DNA from: Vulcanimicrobiota bacterium
GTDB lineage: Bacteria > Vulcanimicrobiota > Vulcanimicrobiia > Vulcanimicrobiales > Vulcanimicrobiaceae
Direction: 5' to 3'
Assembly (NCBI GenBank): GCA_003140215.1
Contig: PLJL01000004.1
Coordinates: forward strand, 528,193-592,192
DNA length: 64,000 nt
The position numbers and the translations under genes were made by a program. Below are positions 35,282-44,100 of the stretch, in pieces. Position 1 is the first letter of the stretch, and each line of letters starts with the position of its first letter. The notes under the pieces are model-generated. The model saw nothing but the letters and a program-made list of their open reading frames with translations, was not told the DNA's origin and searched no databases.

Positions 35282-35512
35282 GTGGCATATCCGTTACCGG
35301 CCGGCGTCTCGGGGCTGGTCGACCCCGATGACGAGCCCTACATCGCGATCCTCGAGGAATGCGCCGCGATGCGCCGGCGGCTCGGTTTTCCCAGCTACAG
35401 CCGGGCCGACATCGAGCGGCTCTTCGCGGTGAAGGACACGCCGGCACCGGACGATCCGCTCCCGCCCAAGGTGCGGCGACTCGCCCCGCGGCGGCGCCGT
35501 CCCAGCGACTGA
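35282..35512 (+). CDS. Small protein of unknown function
   Basis: 76 residues from a GTG 60 bases after ileS. The sequence is compact and acidic in the first half (DPDDEPYIAILEECAAMRRRLGF) with a basic tail of Arg and Pro. I do not recognise it. The frame has normal codon use for the genome and lies in the same direction as ileS, so it is probably real and cotranscribed. Confidence 0.45.
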   Translation: MAYPLPAGVSGLVDPDDEPYIAILEECAAMRRRLGFPSYSRADIERLFAVKDTPAPDDPLPPKVRRLAPRRRRPSD

Positions 35513-35632
35513 GTGCGTTCCTTTCGGCCATGGTTCGCGCATAGCGCGGTGCCGCGAGGTAGGCGCTAGGCTTCACGCGTACGCATTATCATGGCTCTAC
35601 GCGGAGCGGGTTGTCGCGCAGGAGGGTCAAAC

Positions 35633-36229
35633 GTGCCGTCGGCATCCGCGCCGACCACCGCAGTGGCATTTTTCGATGCGCTGGCATCGTTAGAACGGTA
35701 CCGCGAGCGCTTCGCAGCGGCCATCGAGGACGCGCTGCGCCTGGCGCGGACCGGCGAGGTCTCGGACTGCCGCAATGCCTTGATCGTTCTCGCCGACGCG
35801 TGCGGCAGGTCCGACGCCGAACGCGCGCTGTGCCGGGCGCTGCTTGCGCTGACCTCGCTCGCGCTCGGCGACGACCACGCGGCGCGACGTTACGGCCGCC
35901 AGGCGACCGCGGCCTGCGCTCGGCGCCGCAGACGGATGCCGGAGTACGAGCTGCGCCACCTACGCTTGGCGCGCGCGCTGTTGGCGATGCTGGCGCGCGA
36001 ACGTCGCGCGCTGCGGTCGCCGGGCGGACCGCTCACGGCGACCGAGATCGAGATCTTGAAGCTCGTCTCCGACGGGCGCAACGCGCCTGAGATCGCGACG
36101 ATCACCGGACGCAGTCCACACACCGTCAGAACGCACATCCGCAACGCCGGCGGCAAGCTCGAAGCCCGCGGCCGGGCCGGCATGGTGACGCGCGCACGGC
36201 AGTTGGGGTTGTTGCCGGTCAGAGCTTGA
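35633..36229 (+). CDS. LuxR-type HTH transcriptional regulator
   Basis: 198 residues from the GTG at 35633, which has GGAGGG seven bases upstream; the ATG at 35591 lacks one. The N-terminal 130 residues are helical, with TPR-like pairs (ALLALTSLALGDDHAARRYG). The C-terminal domain is a LuxR/GerE helix-turn-helix, LTATEIEILKLVSDGRNAPEIA followed by RSPHTVRTHIRNAGGKL. There is no receiver or ligand domain. Its last ten bases overlap the convergent outer-membrane gene. Targets unknown. Confidence 0.78.
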   Translation: MPSASAPTTAVAFFDALASLERYRERFAAAIEDALRLARTGEVSDCRNALIVLADACGRSDAERALCRALLALTSLALGDDHAARRYGRQATAACARRRRRMPEYELRHLRLARALLAMLARERRALRSPGGPLTATEIEILKLVSDGRNAPEIATITGRSPHTVRTHIRNAGGKLEARGRAGMVTRARQLGLLPVRA

Positions 36230-37046
36230 GGCGGTAGCCGATCACCGGCGCGAACCCGACGTTGCGATCGGCGAGCTGACCCGGGAAGTCGTCGTAGTGC
36301 GCGACGTAGTTCAAGTAGCGCAAACCGTAGAGCAGCTCACCGCGCTTGGACAGGCGATGGCCGACGCGTATCGAGAGATCGACTTGCGACGCGTTTTCCG
36401 GGTCGGAATACGTGTTCTCGACCTGGGTGCAACCCGGGCCGGGCGGCGGGCCCGCGCCTGGCGAGCAGCGGAAATTGAAGGTCGGGATGCGCGTGAACTG
36501 CGTGCCGCGCATGCGCGGGTCCGCCGCCGCCCACATCTCGATCCGGTCCCGTCCCGACGCCAGCACGCGGCCGGCTTCGAGACGCATCCCGGTGACGCGC
36601 GAGTACTGCGCCTCGGAGCCGTTGATGGGAACGACGTCGGGACCGCGCGTGTAGAAAAACGAGCCGTTGACGGACCGATAGATCGTGATCTGGTTGTAGA
36701 CCGTTTGCCCGATCCCGGCGAACCAGCCGCCGCCGAACGTCTGCCGATAGGTGGCGTTGAGGATGCCCAGGCGCGTCGAAATTGCGCCGGTTCCGGCGGT
36801 GTTGTAGCCGAAGGTTACCGGCGGCAGGCCTTCGATCCGAATGCTGCTGCGTTTCATGGCGACCGTGAGCTCGGCCAGCGGTACGGGCGCGAAGACGAGC
36901 TTGTCGACGTGTGCGCCGTTGACTTCGTGATGGCCGGTGAGTGGGTTCACGGTGAGCGCGAAGGTCGTCTGCACCGGATCGGCGCACGCGCTCGCACTCG
37001 TCCACGCAAACAGCAGCGCCGTCGCGCAGACCGACCCAAGCCTCAC
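36219..37046 (-). CDS. Outer-membrane or secreted beta-rich protein
   Basis: 275 residues from a GTG whose GTGA overlaps the tgt stop. A signal peptide (cut near ASACADP) precedes a sequence rich in Gly and aromatic residues with alternating strands. Examples are NATYRQTFGGGWFAGIGQTVYN-like elements, GLRYLNYVAHYDDF, and a barrel-like C-terminal VIGYRLKL. It is probably a small outer-membrane barrel. It is the last gene of the ccdA-lspA-rluD-tgt run and is translationally coupled to tgt, which seems a chance association. Confidence 0.6.
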   Translation of the reverse strand: MRLGSVCATALLFAWTSASACADPVQTTFALTVNPLTGHHEVNGAHVDKLVFAPVPLAELTVAMKRSSIRIEGLPPVTFGYNTAGTGAISTRLGILNATYRQTFGGGWFAGIGQTVYNQITIYRSVNGSFFYTRGPDVVPINGSEAQYSRVTGMRLEAGRVLASGRDRIEMWAAADPRMRGTQFTRIPTFNFRCSPGAGPPPGPGCTQVENTYSDPENASQVDLSIRVGHRLSKRGELLYGLRYLNYVAHYDDFPGQLADRNVGFAPVIGYRLKL

Positions 37047-38197
37047 GCGTCGTCCTTTGGGATCGCGCCCGCGCGCGCCTCCACGTGCGCGGCGTCACCG
37101 CCGGCTTCGAGCGCGTCGCGAAACGCGGACCAGCGATCGCTCGCGATCGCCTCGCGTGCGGCTGCGACGAGCCCGGTCAACGCCGCGACGTTGTGATACG
37201 AGAGCAAGCGTTGCGCGAGCAGCTCGCCGGCACGAAACAGATGCGCCACGTACGCCTTGGTGTGGGTGCTGCAAACGCGGCACGAACAATCGGGATCCAG
37301 CGGCCCGAAGTCGCGCACGTTGGCTGCGTTGCGGACGTTGTATTCGGCGCCGGCGCGCGTCAACACGCGTCCGTGGCGCCCGCTGCGCGTCGGGTAGACG
37401 CAGTCGAACAGATCGATCCCGCGGTCGATCCCCGCCACGAGATCGCGCACGGTCCCCACGCCCATGAGATAGCGCGGCTTGTGCGGCGGCAGCAGCTCGG
37501 CGGTGAAGCGGGCGACGCGGTCCATCTCGGCGCGCGACTCACCGACCGACAGGCCGCCGATGGCGTAGCCCGGCAGGTCCAGCGCGCACAGCTCCGCGGC
37601 GCTGCGGGCGCGCAGATCCTCGTCCAGCCCGCCTTGCACGATGCCGAAGAGCAGCGTGCGGTCCGCGTGGCGGCGCGCGCCGGCGCAGCGCTGCGCCCAG
37701 GCGCTGGTGCGCGCCACGGCGCGCTCGAGGTCGGCGGCGGCCGACGGCAGCTTCACGCACTCGTCGAACGCCATCGCGATGTCGACGCCCAGTTCTTCCT
37801 GAAACGCAACGACCGACTCGGGCGTGAAGCGATGTGCGCTGCCGTCGAGGTGCGAGCGAAACGTGACGCCGTCGTCGTCGACCTCGCGCCGCGACTCCAA
37901 GCTGAACACTTGATAGCCGCCCGAATCGGTCAAGAGCGGCCCGTCCCAGGCCATGAAGCGGTGGATCCCGCCGGCTGCGTCGAGCGTCTCGCGGCCCGGC
38001 CGCAGCCACAAGTGGTAGGCGTTGGCGAGCACGATGCGGGCGCCCAGCTCGCGCAGGTCGCGCGGTTCGAGCAGCTTGACGTCGCCCAGCGTTCCGACGG
38101 GCATGAAGCACGGCGTCGCAACGTCACCGTGCGCGGTGGTCAGCGTCCCCTGTCGCGCCGCGCCCGATGTCGCATGCAGGGAGAACTGCCCGATCAC
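37043..38197 (-). CDS. tgt: Queuine tRNA-ribosyltransferase
   Basis: 384 residues from a GTG at 38197 that overlaps the rluD stop as GTGA. Catalytic features: the nucleophile region LTDSGGYQVFSL, GIVQGGLDEDLR, GYAIGGLSVGE, and a second Asp in FDCVYPTR. The zinc site is DCSCRVCSTHTKAYVAHLF. It exchanges guanine for a 7-deazaguanine precursor at position 34 of GUN-anticodon tRNAs. The longer frame upstream of this start only covers rluD in another frame. It is part of the minus-strand operon. Confidence 0.94.
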   Translation of the reverse strand: MIGQFSLHATSGAARQGTLTTAHGDVATPCFMPVGTLGDVKLLEPRDLRELGARIVLANAYHLWLRPGRETLDAAGGIHRFMAWDGPLLTDSGGYQVFSLESRREVDDDGVTFRSHLDGSAHRFTPESVVAFQEELGVDIAMAFDECVKLPSAAADLERAVARTSAWAQRCAGARRHADRTLLFGIVQGGLDEDLRARSAAELCALDLPGYAIGGLSVGESRAEMDRVARFTAELLPPHKPRYLMGVGTVRDLVAGIDRGIDLFDCVYPTRSGRHGRVLTRAGAEYNVRNAANVRDFGPLDPDCSCRVCSTHTKAYVAHLFRAGELLAQRLLSYHNVAALTGLVAAAREAIASDRWSAFRDALEAGGDAAHVEARAGAIPKDDA

Positions 38198-39090
38198 GAT
38201 GGGGGGCGCAGCATCGCCAGCGTGGCGACGTACTCCGGCGGCGGCTCGCTCTCGAAGTTCATCATCTGTTTGGTGCGCGGGTGCTTGAAGCGCAGCCGCC
38301 ACGCGTGCAGCGCCTGACCGGGCAGCGGAAGCCGCGAATCGCTGCGCCCGTAGATCGGATCGTTGAGGACCGCATGTCCGAGTGCCGCCATGTGGACGCG
38401 GATCTGGTGCGTGCGTCCGGTTTCGAGCCAGAACGTCAGCTCGCTCGTCCCGATCAGCCGCTCGCGCAACGCATAGTGCGTCACCGACGGCTTGCCCTCG
38501 GTGCGGATGGCGTACTTCATCCGGTTGCGCGGATCGCGCCCGATCGCGCCCCGAATCGTCCCCTCCGGATCGTCCGGAACGCCGATCACGATTCCGCGGT
38601 ACTCCCGCTCGATGTACCGCGCTTGCATCGCGCGGCCCAACGTCGCGAGCGCGGCGTCGGTCTTTGCCACCAGCAGCAGCCCCGACGTGTCGCGGTCCAA
38701 CCGGTGCACCAGGCCGGCGCGGATCCGTTCGCCCGGGAGCGTCTGCACGTGGGCGAGCAGCGCGTTGACCAGCGTGCCGTCGGTGGCACCGTGAGCGGGA
38801 TGCGTCACCATCCCGGCGGCCTTGTCGACCACCAGCAGGTCGTCGTCTTCGTACACGATGTCGAGCGGCAGCTGCTCGGGCTCGGCCGACAGCGTGCGCG
38901 GCGCGTCGATCGCGTACGCGATCGTGTCGCCCGGGTCGAGCAGGGTGCTGGGCTTGCCGGCGGCACCGTTGACGGTTGCCGCGCCGGCGCGCAGCGCGGC
39001 GGCGACGTGCGAGCGCGAGAAGCCCGTCAGCCGCGTGACGAGAACGTCGAGCCGGACGCCGGCATCGGCGTTGTCGACGAGGTGCGTCAG
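38194..39090 (-). CDS. rluD: RluD-family ribosomal large-subunit pseudouridine synthase
   Basis: About 298 residues. An S4 RNA-binding domain (about 5-60, RLDVLVTRLTGFSRSHVAAAL) leads to the synthase domain with catalytic Asp in VHRLDRDTSGLLLVAK (about 132) and GRTHQIRVHMAALGHAVLNDPIYG. The start is unclear: between the lspA stop and the S4 domain there is no ATG, GTG or TTG in frame. A CTG at 39090 overlapping the lspA stop as CTGA is the best position. RluD makes pseudouridines in helix 69 of 23S rRNA. The downstream stop overlaps tgt. Confidence 0.9.
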   Translation of the reverse strand: MTHLVDNADAGVRLDVLVTRLTGFSRSHVAAALRAGAATVNGAAGKPSTLLDPGDTIAYAIDAPRTLSAEPEQLPLDIVYEDDDLLVVDKAAGMVTHPAHGATDGTLVNALLAHVQTLPGERIRAGLVHRLDRDTSGLLLVAKTDAALATLGRAMQARYIEREYRGIVIGVPDDPEGTIRGAIGRDPRNRMKYAIRTEGKPSVTHYALRERLIGTSELTFWLETGRTHQIRVHMAALGHAVLNDPIYGRSDSRLPLPGQALHAWRLRFKHPRTKQMMNFESEPPPEYVATLAMLRPPS

Positions 39091-39539
39091 GCGTGTTTCT
39101 CGCGGCGCAGCGAGGCCAATACCAGCAGCACGACGCCGACGGTGATGCAGGAGTCCGCGACGTTGAAGATGTTCGGCCAGATGTTGTGGAAATCGATGAA
39201 GTCGACAACCCAGCGGTGCTGCAGGCGGTCGACGATGTTGCCGATCGCGCCCCCGACGATCATCCCGAACGCGATGCGCACGACGTTGGAATGCTTGACC
39301 GCGTCGCGAAACGCGAAGCCGAAGACGCCCAGCACGATCAACGCCAGCACGATCAGCAGCACGGGCGAGTTCCCGAACAGCCCGAACGCGCCGTACGGGT
39401 TTTGCGTGTAGCTGAACCACAGCAGCCCCGGCACGATCACTCGGCCCGGCGCGCCGGGGACGAGATGCGCCATCACGAACGCCTTGGAAAAATGGTCGAG
39501 GGCGAAGACGCCGGCCGCGACGAGCCACAACAGGATCAC
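39087..39539 (-). CDS. lspA: Lipoprotein signal peptidase II
   Basis: 150 residues from a GTG at 39539, 33 bases after ccdA. Four membrane helices are visible, with the two catalytic Asp residues in GNIVDRLQHRWVVDFID and in IFNVADSCIT. LspA cuts the signal peptide of prolipoproteins after Lgt has lipidated the Cys. Lgt is encoded nearby on the other strand (40360), and several lipoproteins occur in this window. Its stop overlaps the next gene. Confidence 0.92.
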   Translation of the reverse strand: MILLWLVAAGVFALDHFSKAFVMAHLVPGAPGRVIVPGLLWFSYTQNPYGAFGLFGNSPVLLIVLALIVLGVFGFAFRDAVKHSNVVRIAFGMIVGGAIGNIVDRLQHRWVVDFIDFHNIWPNIFNVADSCITVGVVLLVLASLRREKHA

Positions 39540-39571
39540 CGCCGCGGGCTTCGACGCGCCCGGCGTTGTTC

Positions 39572-40297
39572 CTAAAGGCCCGGGACCGGCACGTGCCCGT
39601 AGAACCAGCCCGCCACCCGCCCGAAGGTTCCGGTGACGAGCACCAGGCCGGTCAGCACTAGGAAGACTCCGGCCCCGATCTCGATCGCGCCCAGGTAGCG
39701 TTTGATCCGGTTGAGCGCTCCCAACGCCTGCGTGATCGCGGCGGCGGTGATCAAGAACGGCACCGCCAAACCCATCGAGTAGACGAACAGGAAGAACGCC
39801 GCCGGCCCGTATTGCTGCTGTGACGCTTTGAGGATGATGAGCGAGAGGATCGGGCCGATGCAAGGCGACCAGCCTGCCGCGAAGCCGATTCCCACCAGGA
39901 ACGAGGCGAGCACGGAGCGGTTGGCGCTGCGGAACTGCAGCCGTTTGTCCATCATGAGCGCCGGAATCTTGAACAGCCCGATCATGTTGAGCCCGAGCAC
40001 GATCACCAGCGCGCCGCCGATCCGCGCGATCCAGTCCTTGTAGTCGACGAACACCGAGCCCAGCGCGCTCGCCGACAGCCCGATCGCCATGAACACCACG
40101 GTGAAGCCGGCCACGAACGCCAGCGCGTGCAGCATCACGCGGGCCCGGCTCGCTGCGTCGGACTGAGCTTTGAGCTCCTCGAGGCTCGACCCGGTGAGGA
40201 AAGAGAGATAGGCCGGGATCAGCGGCAGCACGCAGGGCGAGACGAACGAGACGAGCCCGGCGAGGAAAGCGGTCAGGACGTTGACGTTGGCGGCCAC
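39572..40297 (-). CDS. ccdA: CcdA/DsbD-type thiol-disulfide carrier protein
   Basis: 241 residues from a GTG. Six membrane helices carry two conserved Cys, one in SFVSPCVLPLIPAYLSF and one in GWSPCIGPILSL, the pair that passes electrons from cytoplasmic thioredoxin to the outside. CcdA supplies reductant for cytochrome c maturation and for periplasmic thioredoxin-like proteins. That fits the cytochrome c and SCO1-like genes elsewhere in the window. It heads the minus-strand operon with lspA, rluD and tgt. Confidence 0.9.
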   Translation of the reverse strand: MAANVNVLTAFLAGLVSFVSPCVLPLIPAYLSFLTGSSLEELKAQSDAASRARVMLHALAFVAGFTVVFMAIGLSASALGSVFVDYKDWIARIGGALVIVLGLNMIGLFKIPALMMDKRLQFRSANRSVLASFLVGIGFAAGWSPCIGPILSLIILKASQQQYGPAAFFLFVYSMGLAVPFLITAAAITQALGALNRIKRYLGAIEIGAGVFLVLTGLVLVTGTFGRVAGWFYGHVPVPGL

Positions 40298-40359
40298 GAG
40301 CCCCTATACACCGCCCAAGGGGGAGGCGGTTCCGGCCCGGCGACCGTAACCAGCCCGCG

Positions 40360-41205
40360 GTGAGCCACTGGTTCGATTATCCGCACATCGACCCGATCGC
40401 GTTTCGAGTCGGGGTCGAGTTCCACATCGGGTCGTTCACCTACCACCCGATCCCGGTCCATTGGTACGGGCTCTCGTACCTGTTCGGGTTCATCTGCGTC
40501 TACCTGTGGATGAACCGTCCCGAAGGGCGCCGCCGGCTCGGGTTGACCTCCGACGAGATTCAGGATTTCCTGGTCTACGCGCTCGTCGGCGTGCTGGTCG
40601 GGGGCCGGACCGGCTTCGTGATCGCCGACCTCATCACCAGGCACAATCTGGGCGACTACCTCGCCAACCCGGTGAACTTCATCGCGATCTGGCAGGGCGG
40701 GATGGCCTTTCACGGCGCGCTCGTCGGCGTGATCCTGGCGATCCTGATCTACCTGCGCAAACACCCCGGGCTCGCGTTCGGCGTCCTGGGCGACGAAATC
40801 GTGCCGCTGTTGTCGATCGGCATCTTCACGACGCGGCTGGTCAACTTCATCAACGACGAGCTGCCTGGGAAGCTGTGCCTGCCCGACCACCCGTACTGCA
40901 TCCTGTTTCCGGCGTATTCGCAAGGCTACCGGTACCCATCGCAGATCTTCGAAGCGATCCTCGACATCCTGACGCTGCCGATCATCCTGCTGGTGTATCG
41001 CGCGCGCCCGCCGGCCGGCGTGGTGACCTGGACGTGGTTCACCATCTACGGCATCACCCGAGCGATCGCGGAGATCTGGCGCGAGCCGGGCTTCACCGTG
41101 ATCGGACTCGACGGCGGGCAGTTCGTCGCGGTCGTGCAGATCGTCATCGGCGCAGCGCTCCTCGTCTACACGCTACGGCGCGGGACCCGCGCGCAAGCGC
41201 GGTGA
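40360..41205 (+). CDS. lgt: Prolipoprotein diacylglyceryl transferase
   Basis: 281 residues from a GTG. Seven membrane helices; the Lgt signature is IWQGGMAFHGALVGVI (about residues 109-124), with essential Arg in VGGRTGFVIAD and NFINDELPGK. Lgt transfers a diacylglyceryl group from phosphatidylglycerol to the lipobox Cys. It is divergent from ccdA-lspA across 62 bases, so both lipoprotein-processing enzymes are near one another. The yggS start follows 11 bases after its stop. Confidence 0.94.
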   Translation: MSHWFDYPHIDPIAFRVGVEFHIGSFTYHPIPVHWYGLSYLFGFICVYLWMNRPEGRRRLGLTSDEIQDFLVYALVGVLVGGRTGFVIADLITRHNLGDYLANPVNFIAIWQGGMAFHGALVGVILAILIYLRKHPGLAFGVLGDEIVPLLSIGIFTTRLVNFINDELPGKLCLPDHPYCILFPAYSQGYRYPSQIFEAILDILTLPIILLVYRARPPAGVVTWTWFTIYGITRAIAEIWREPGFTVIGLDGGQFVAVVQIVIGAALLVYTLRRGTRAQAR

Positions 41206-41216
41206 AGGATTCGCCC

Positions 41217-41897
41217 ATGTCCCTCGCCAGCGGAACGGTCGCCGAGCGCGTGGCGACAATGCGCGCTCGCGTTGGCGAGTTCGCCGTCGCAGCGGGGCGT
41301 GCGCGCGGGTCGGTCGCGATCCTCGCCGTCACCAAGTCCCAGCCGGCCGAGGCGGTGCGTGCCGCGCTCGACGCCGGGCTGTCCGACGTGGGCGAGAACT
41401 ACCTGCAGGAAGCGCGCGCGAAGTATGCGGACCTGCCCCCCTGCACGAAGCACTTCGTCGGCCACGTGCAGACCAACAAGGCCAAGGCGATCGTCAAGGT
41501 GTTCGACGTCGTGCAAAGCGTCGACCGGCTCGATGCGGGCCTGGCGCTGGCACAGGCCGCGCGCGACGCGGGGCGCCGTTTGCGCGTTCTCGTGCAAGTG
41601 AACGTTTCGCCCGGCGAACGCTTCGGAACCCGCCCCGGCGACGCGCCCGAGCTCGCCGCGCGGTTGCGCGCCGAAGGCTTGGCCGTCGACGGCGTGATGG
41701 CGATCGGGCCGCTCGAAGGCGACGTCGACGCCGCGTTCGCGACCGCCCGCACGGCGTTCGAGGCGGTCGGCGGCACGACGCTGTCGCTGGGGATGTCCGA
41801 CGACTGGGAGCGCGCCGTGCGTCACGGATCGACCATGGTCCGCCTCGGGACCGCGATCTTCGGCCCCCGTCCCGCCCGAGAGAGGAGCCCGGCATGA
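41217..41897 (+). CDS. yggS: PLP homeostasis protein, YggS/PROSC family
   Basis: 226 residues from the ATG at 41217 with AAGGA upstream. The PLP-binding Lys lies in ILAVTKSQPAEAV; further family signatures are VGENYLQEARAKY, HFVGHVQTNKAKA and LSLGMSDDWERAVRHGST. This TIM-barrel protein binds pyridoxal phosphate without known catalysis and balances vitamin B6 and amino-acid pools. Its stop overlaps sepF (ATGA). The yggS-sepF-divIVA order is a standard division-cluster arrangement. Confidence 0.92.
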   Translation: MSLASGTVAERVATMRARVGEFAVAAGRARGSVAILAVTKSQPAEAVRAALDAGLSDVGENYLQEARAKYADLPPCTKHFVGHVQTNKAKAIVKVFDVVQSVDRLDAGLALAQAARDAGRRLRVLVQVNVSPGERFGTRPGDAPELAARLRAEGLAVDGVMAIGPLEGDVDAAFATARTAFEAVGGTTLSLGMSDDWERAVRHGSTMVRLGTAIFGPRPARERSPA

Positions 41898-42313
41898 GCG
41901 CTTTCGCCAAAGTCCTGTCCTGGTTCGCCGTTCACGACGACGAAGAGGACGATCAGCTCTACGCCGACGAGGTCGCGGCGAAGCGCAACGTCGTGCCGCT
42001 CAGCGACGCGTCGCGGCGCCCGGGGGCTTCGGTCGCGGTGTTCGCGCCGCGCTCGTTCGGCGACGTTACCGAGATCGCCGACGCGCTGCGCGCGCGCCAA
42101 GTGGTGATCGTCAACGTGCAAGGCGCCGATCGCAACCTGCTCCAGCGCGTGGTCGACTTCACCTCCGGCGTCGCGTACACGATCGACGGCCGCATCCAAA
42201 AGCTCGCCGAGGCCATCTACCTCGTGGTTCCGGCCGGCGTCCAAGTCAACTCCGCCGGCGTTCGCGAGCAACTCGACAACGACGGCATCCTGGGAATCAA
42301 GGATCTCCGCTGA
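41894..42313 (+). CDS. sepF: Cell division protein SepF
   Basis: 139 residues. An N-terminal amphipathic helix (MSAFAKVLSWFAV) probably anchors it to the membrane. A DDE-rich linker follows, then the SepF core (about 48-130) with APRSFGDVTEIADALRARQ, LLQRVVDFTSGVAYTIDG and IYLVVPAGVQV. SepF links FtsZ filaments to the membrane and takes the place of FtsA in many Terrabacteria. It overlaps yggS upstream and divIVA downstream, so all three are translationally coupled. Confidence 0.9.
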   Translation: MSAFAKVLSWFAVHDDEEDDQLYADEVAAKRNVVPLSDASRRPGASVAVFAPRSFGDVTEIADALRARQVVIVNVQGADRNLLQRVVDFTSGVAYTIDGRIQKLAEAIYLVVPAGVQVNSAGVREQLDNDGILGIKDLR

Positions 42314-42879
42314 TGGCGAAAATAACGATCGTCGACATCCAGCACAAAGAGTTCAAGAAGTCGCTGCAAGGATACGATCGCAACGAGGTCAACGAGTTCC
42401 TCGACGAGATCATCGAGGCGCTCGAAGACGAGAACCAGGTGCGCACGGCGCTGCAAGGTGAGATCGCCGACTTGCGCGAGCGGCTCTCACACTTCAAGGC
42501 GATGGAAGAGTCGCTGCAGTCGACGCTGCTGCTGGCGCAGCGCACCGCCGACGAAGTCAAAGCCGCGGCGCACAAGGAAGCCGACCTCATCAAGCAGGAG
42601 GCGCGCATCGTCGCGGAGCGCGAGATCTCGTCACTGTCCGACCGCATCGACGAGACGCGCCGCGACGCGCAACGCCATCAGGACACGGCCGAAAAGGCGA
42701 AGAGCGAGCTGCGCTCGCTGCTCATGTCGCACCTGTCGCTGCTCGAGCGCAATCCCAACGCGCCGGCGGTGGAACCCGCGCCAAGCGCTTCGACCGACGC
42801 GACCAACACCGAAACCGACGCCATCGAACAGCTCCCGCTCAACAACGGCGCGGGCACGACCCACAAGATCGTTCAGTAA
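42313..42879 (+). CDS. divIVA: DivIVA-domain cell-pole/septum protein
   Basis: 188 residues; its ATG shares one base with the sepF stop (TGATG). The N-terminal membrane-curvature domain has the DivIVA motif HKEFKKSLQGYDRNEVNEFL, followed by a continuous coiled coil (about 28-135) and a flexible acidic tail. DivIVA marks negatively curved membrane at poles and septa and recruits partners. The tail is short, so this is a compact form. Convergent with the next gene. Confidence 0.9.
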   Translation: MAKITIVDIQHKEFKKSLQGYDRNEVNEFLDEIIEALEDENQVRTALQGEIADLRERLSHFKAMEESLQSTLLLAQRTADEVKAAAHKEADLIKQEARIVAEREISSLSDRIDETRRDAQRHQDTAEKAKSELRSLLMSHLSLLERNPNAPAVEPAPSASTDATNTETDAIEQLPLNNGAGTTHKIVQ

Positions 42880-42889
42880 GCGCGCCGCG

Positions 42890-43516
42890 CTAGGCGCGGG
42901 CGAGTTGCGCTTTCATCTCCTTGGACCCGAGCGGCTCGTTGTAGATCGGTGAACCGGGCTGCTGCTTGCGCCCGCCCTCGACGAGTCCGCCGTTGTCGAC
43001 GGCGTCGAAGCCGATCTCGTCGATCAAGTCCATCACCACGCGCTTGGCCGCGGGGTCGTCCGATGCGACGGGGATCGCGAGCCGGCCGCTGGTACCGCCG
43101 GGTTTCCCTTCGGTCGCCAGCCGCTTGTAGTAGATCGTGTTGAACGCCTTGACGACGCGCGCCCCGGGGACCAGCGCGCGCGTGAACTCGGTCGAGGTCT
43201 TCGAGCCGAGGTCTTCGATCTCGAAGTCCTCGGTGTACGCGTTCATCGCGTCGATCACGATCTTGTCGTCCCAACCCTCGATCTCGCCCAGCGCCTCTTC
43301 GCGCTTGGTCCACGGAACGGCGATGAGCACGACGTCGCTCGAATCGACAGCATCCTGTGCGTTGGCCGCCTCGGCGTTGGGGCCGATCTCCGCGACGAGC
43401 GACTTCAGGGACGCCGGACCGCGGGAGTTGGCGATCCGTACGTGATGGCCCGCGGCGGCGAATACGCGCGCAGCATTCGCTCCGATGTTGCCGGAGCCCA
43501 AGATCCCGATCTGCAT
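42890..43516 (-). CDS. NADP-dependent reductase, F420/NPD oxidoreductase family
   Basis: 208 residues from the ATG at 43516; a longer frame upstream overlaps the promoter region of the next gene. The Rossmann motif is MQIGILGSGNIGANAARVF, followed by HVRIANSRG (the NADP-binding Ser-Arg) and VVLIAVPWTKREEAL. The pattern matches the NADPH-dependent F420 reductase-like family, many members of which do not use F420. The substrate is unclear. It ends 11 bases from divIVA, convergently. Confidence 0.8.
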   Translation of the reverse strand: MQIGILGSGNIGANAARVFAAAGHHVRIANSRGPASLKSLVAEIGPNAEAANAQDAVDSSDVVLIAVPWTKREEALGEIEGWDDKIVIDAMNAYTEDFEIEDLGSKTSTEFTRALVPGARVVKAFNTIYYKRLATEGKPGGTSGRLAIPVASDDPAAKRVVMDLIDEIGFDAVDNGGLVEGGRKQQPGSPIYNEPLGSKEMKAQLARA

Positions 43517-43642
43517 CCCATCCTCATCCGGCGGGGGAGACCGCTCCCGCCGCCGCTCCCCGGGTTTACGCCACCGAGGAGGCAGCGTCCCGGCACCGGC
43601 GCCCGGGCCAGGCGCCACAGCCAAGCGGTATGGGTTATGCGG

Positions 43643-43666
43643 AATTGAATAAGCTAGTTTACAATT
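43643..43666. promoter_or_regulatory. AT-rich inverted repeat, candidate operator of the TA pair
   Basis: An AT-rich island in otherwise GC-rich DNA, 50-74 bases before the antitoxin ATG. It has outer arms AATTG and CAATT around a CTAG centre, and a TACAAT that could be a -10 element (43660-43665). Antitoxins of this HTH type usually bind a palindrome over their own promoter. A matching -35 is weak (TTATGC, 19 bases away). Confidence 0.4.
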
Positions 43667-43716
43667 ATGGGAATCGGTGCTACCCTTTTGGTCCACCCCG
43701 CCAAGGAGCCTACGCA

Positions 43717-44100
43717 ATGACTGTCGCTTCCGCACGCGCTCCGGCGCGGGAGGTTCTCCGTGTCAACGTCATCGTCTGGCGGGCAAAGGCTAGACTCTCC
43801 CAAGAACAGCTCGCGGATCGCGCCGGGATCTCCCGGCCAACCCTCTCCCGCGTTGAACGTGCGGCGGGCGATGTTGGGCTCGATGTTATCGAACGAATCG
43901 CCAGCGCGCTCGGTGTCGCCGTCGCGGAGCTCCTCGTTCCGCCGAGCGAAGCTCGCGTGGACGACCGCGAGCTGGCGCGGCGCGCGGCCGCAGCGGAAGA
44001 CGAGTTTGTCGATGCCGACGCGCTTCTCGAAGCCATCGACGAAGCCGCCGGACCTATCGAACGCTACAGCCGCGCCGGACGACCGTCTTTGGCGCGTTAG
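43717..44100 (+). CDS. XRE-family HTH antitoxin-like protein
   Basis: 127 residues from the ATG at 43717, with AAGGAG eight bases upstream. The helix-turn-helix (about 15-70) reads RLSQEQLADRAGISRPTLSRVERAAG, followed by a short dimerisation helix and an acidic C-terminal tail. The toxin frame begins inside its last 30 codons. Gene order antitoxin then toxin, overlap, and a palindrome upstream fit a type II system. The HTH size resembles HigA or MqsA-like antitoxins. Confidence 0.75.
   Translation: MTVASARAPAREVLRVNVIVWRAKARLSQEQLADRAGISRPTLSRVERAAGDVGLDVIERIASALGVAVAELLVPPSEARVDDRELARRAAAAEDEFVDADALLEAIDEAAGPIERYSRAGRPSLAR

Noticed and set aside
37043-39208. A single 721-codon minus-strand frame spanning tgt and part of rluD
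   Set aside because: The N-terminal third has no family match and covers rluD, which is clearly coded in another frame; tgt starts at the GTG at 38197.
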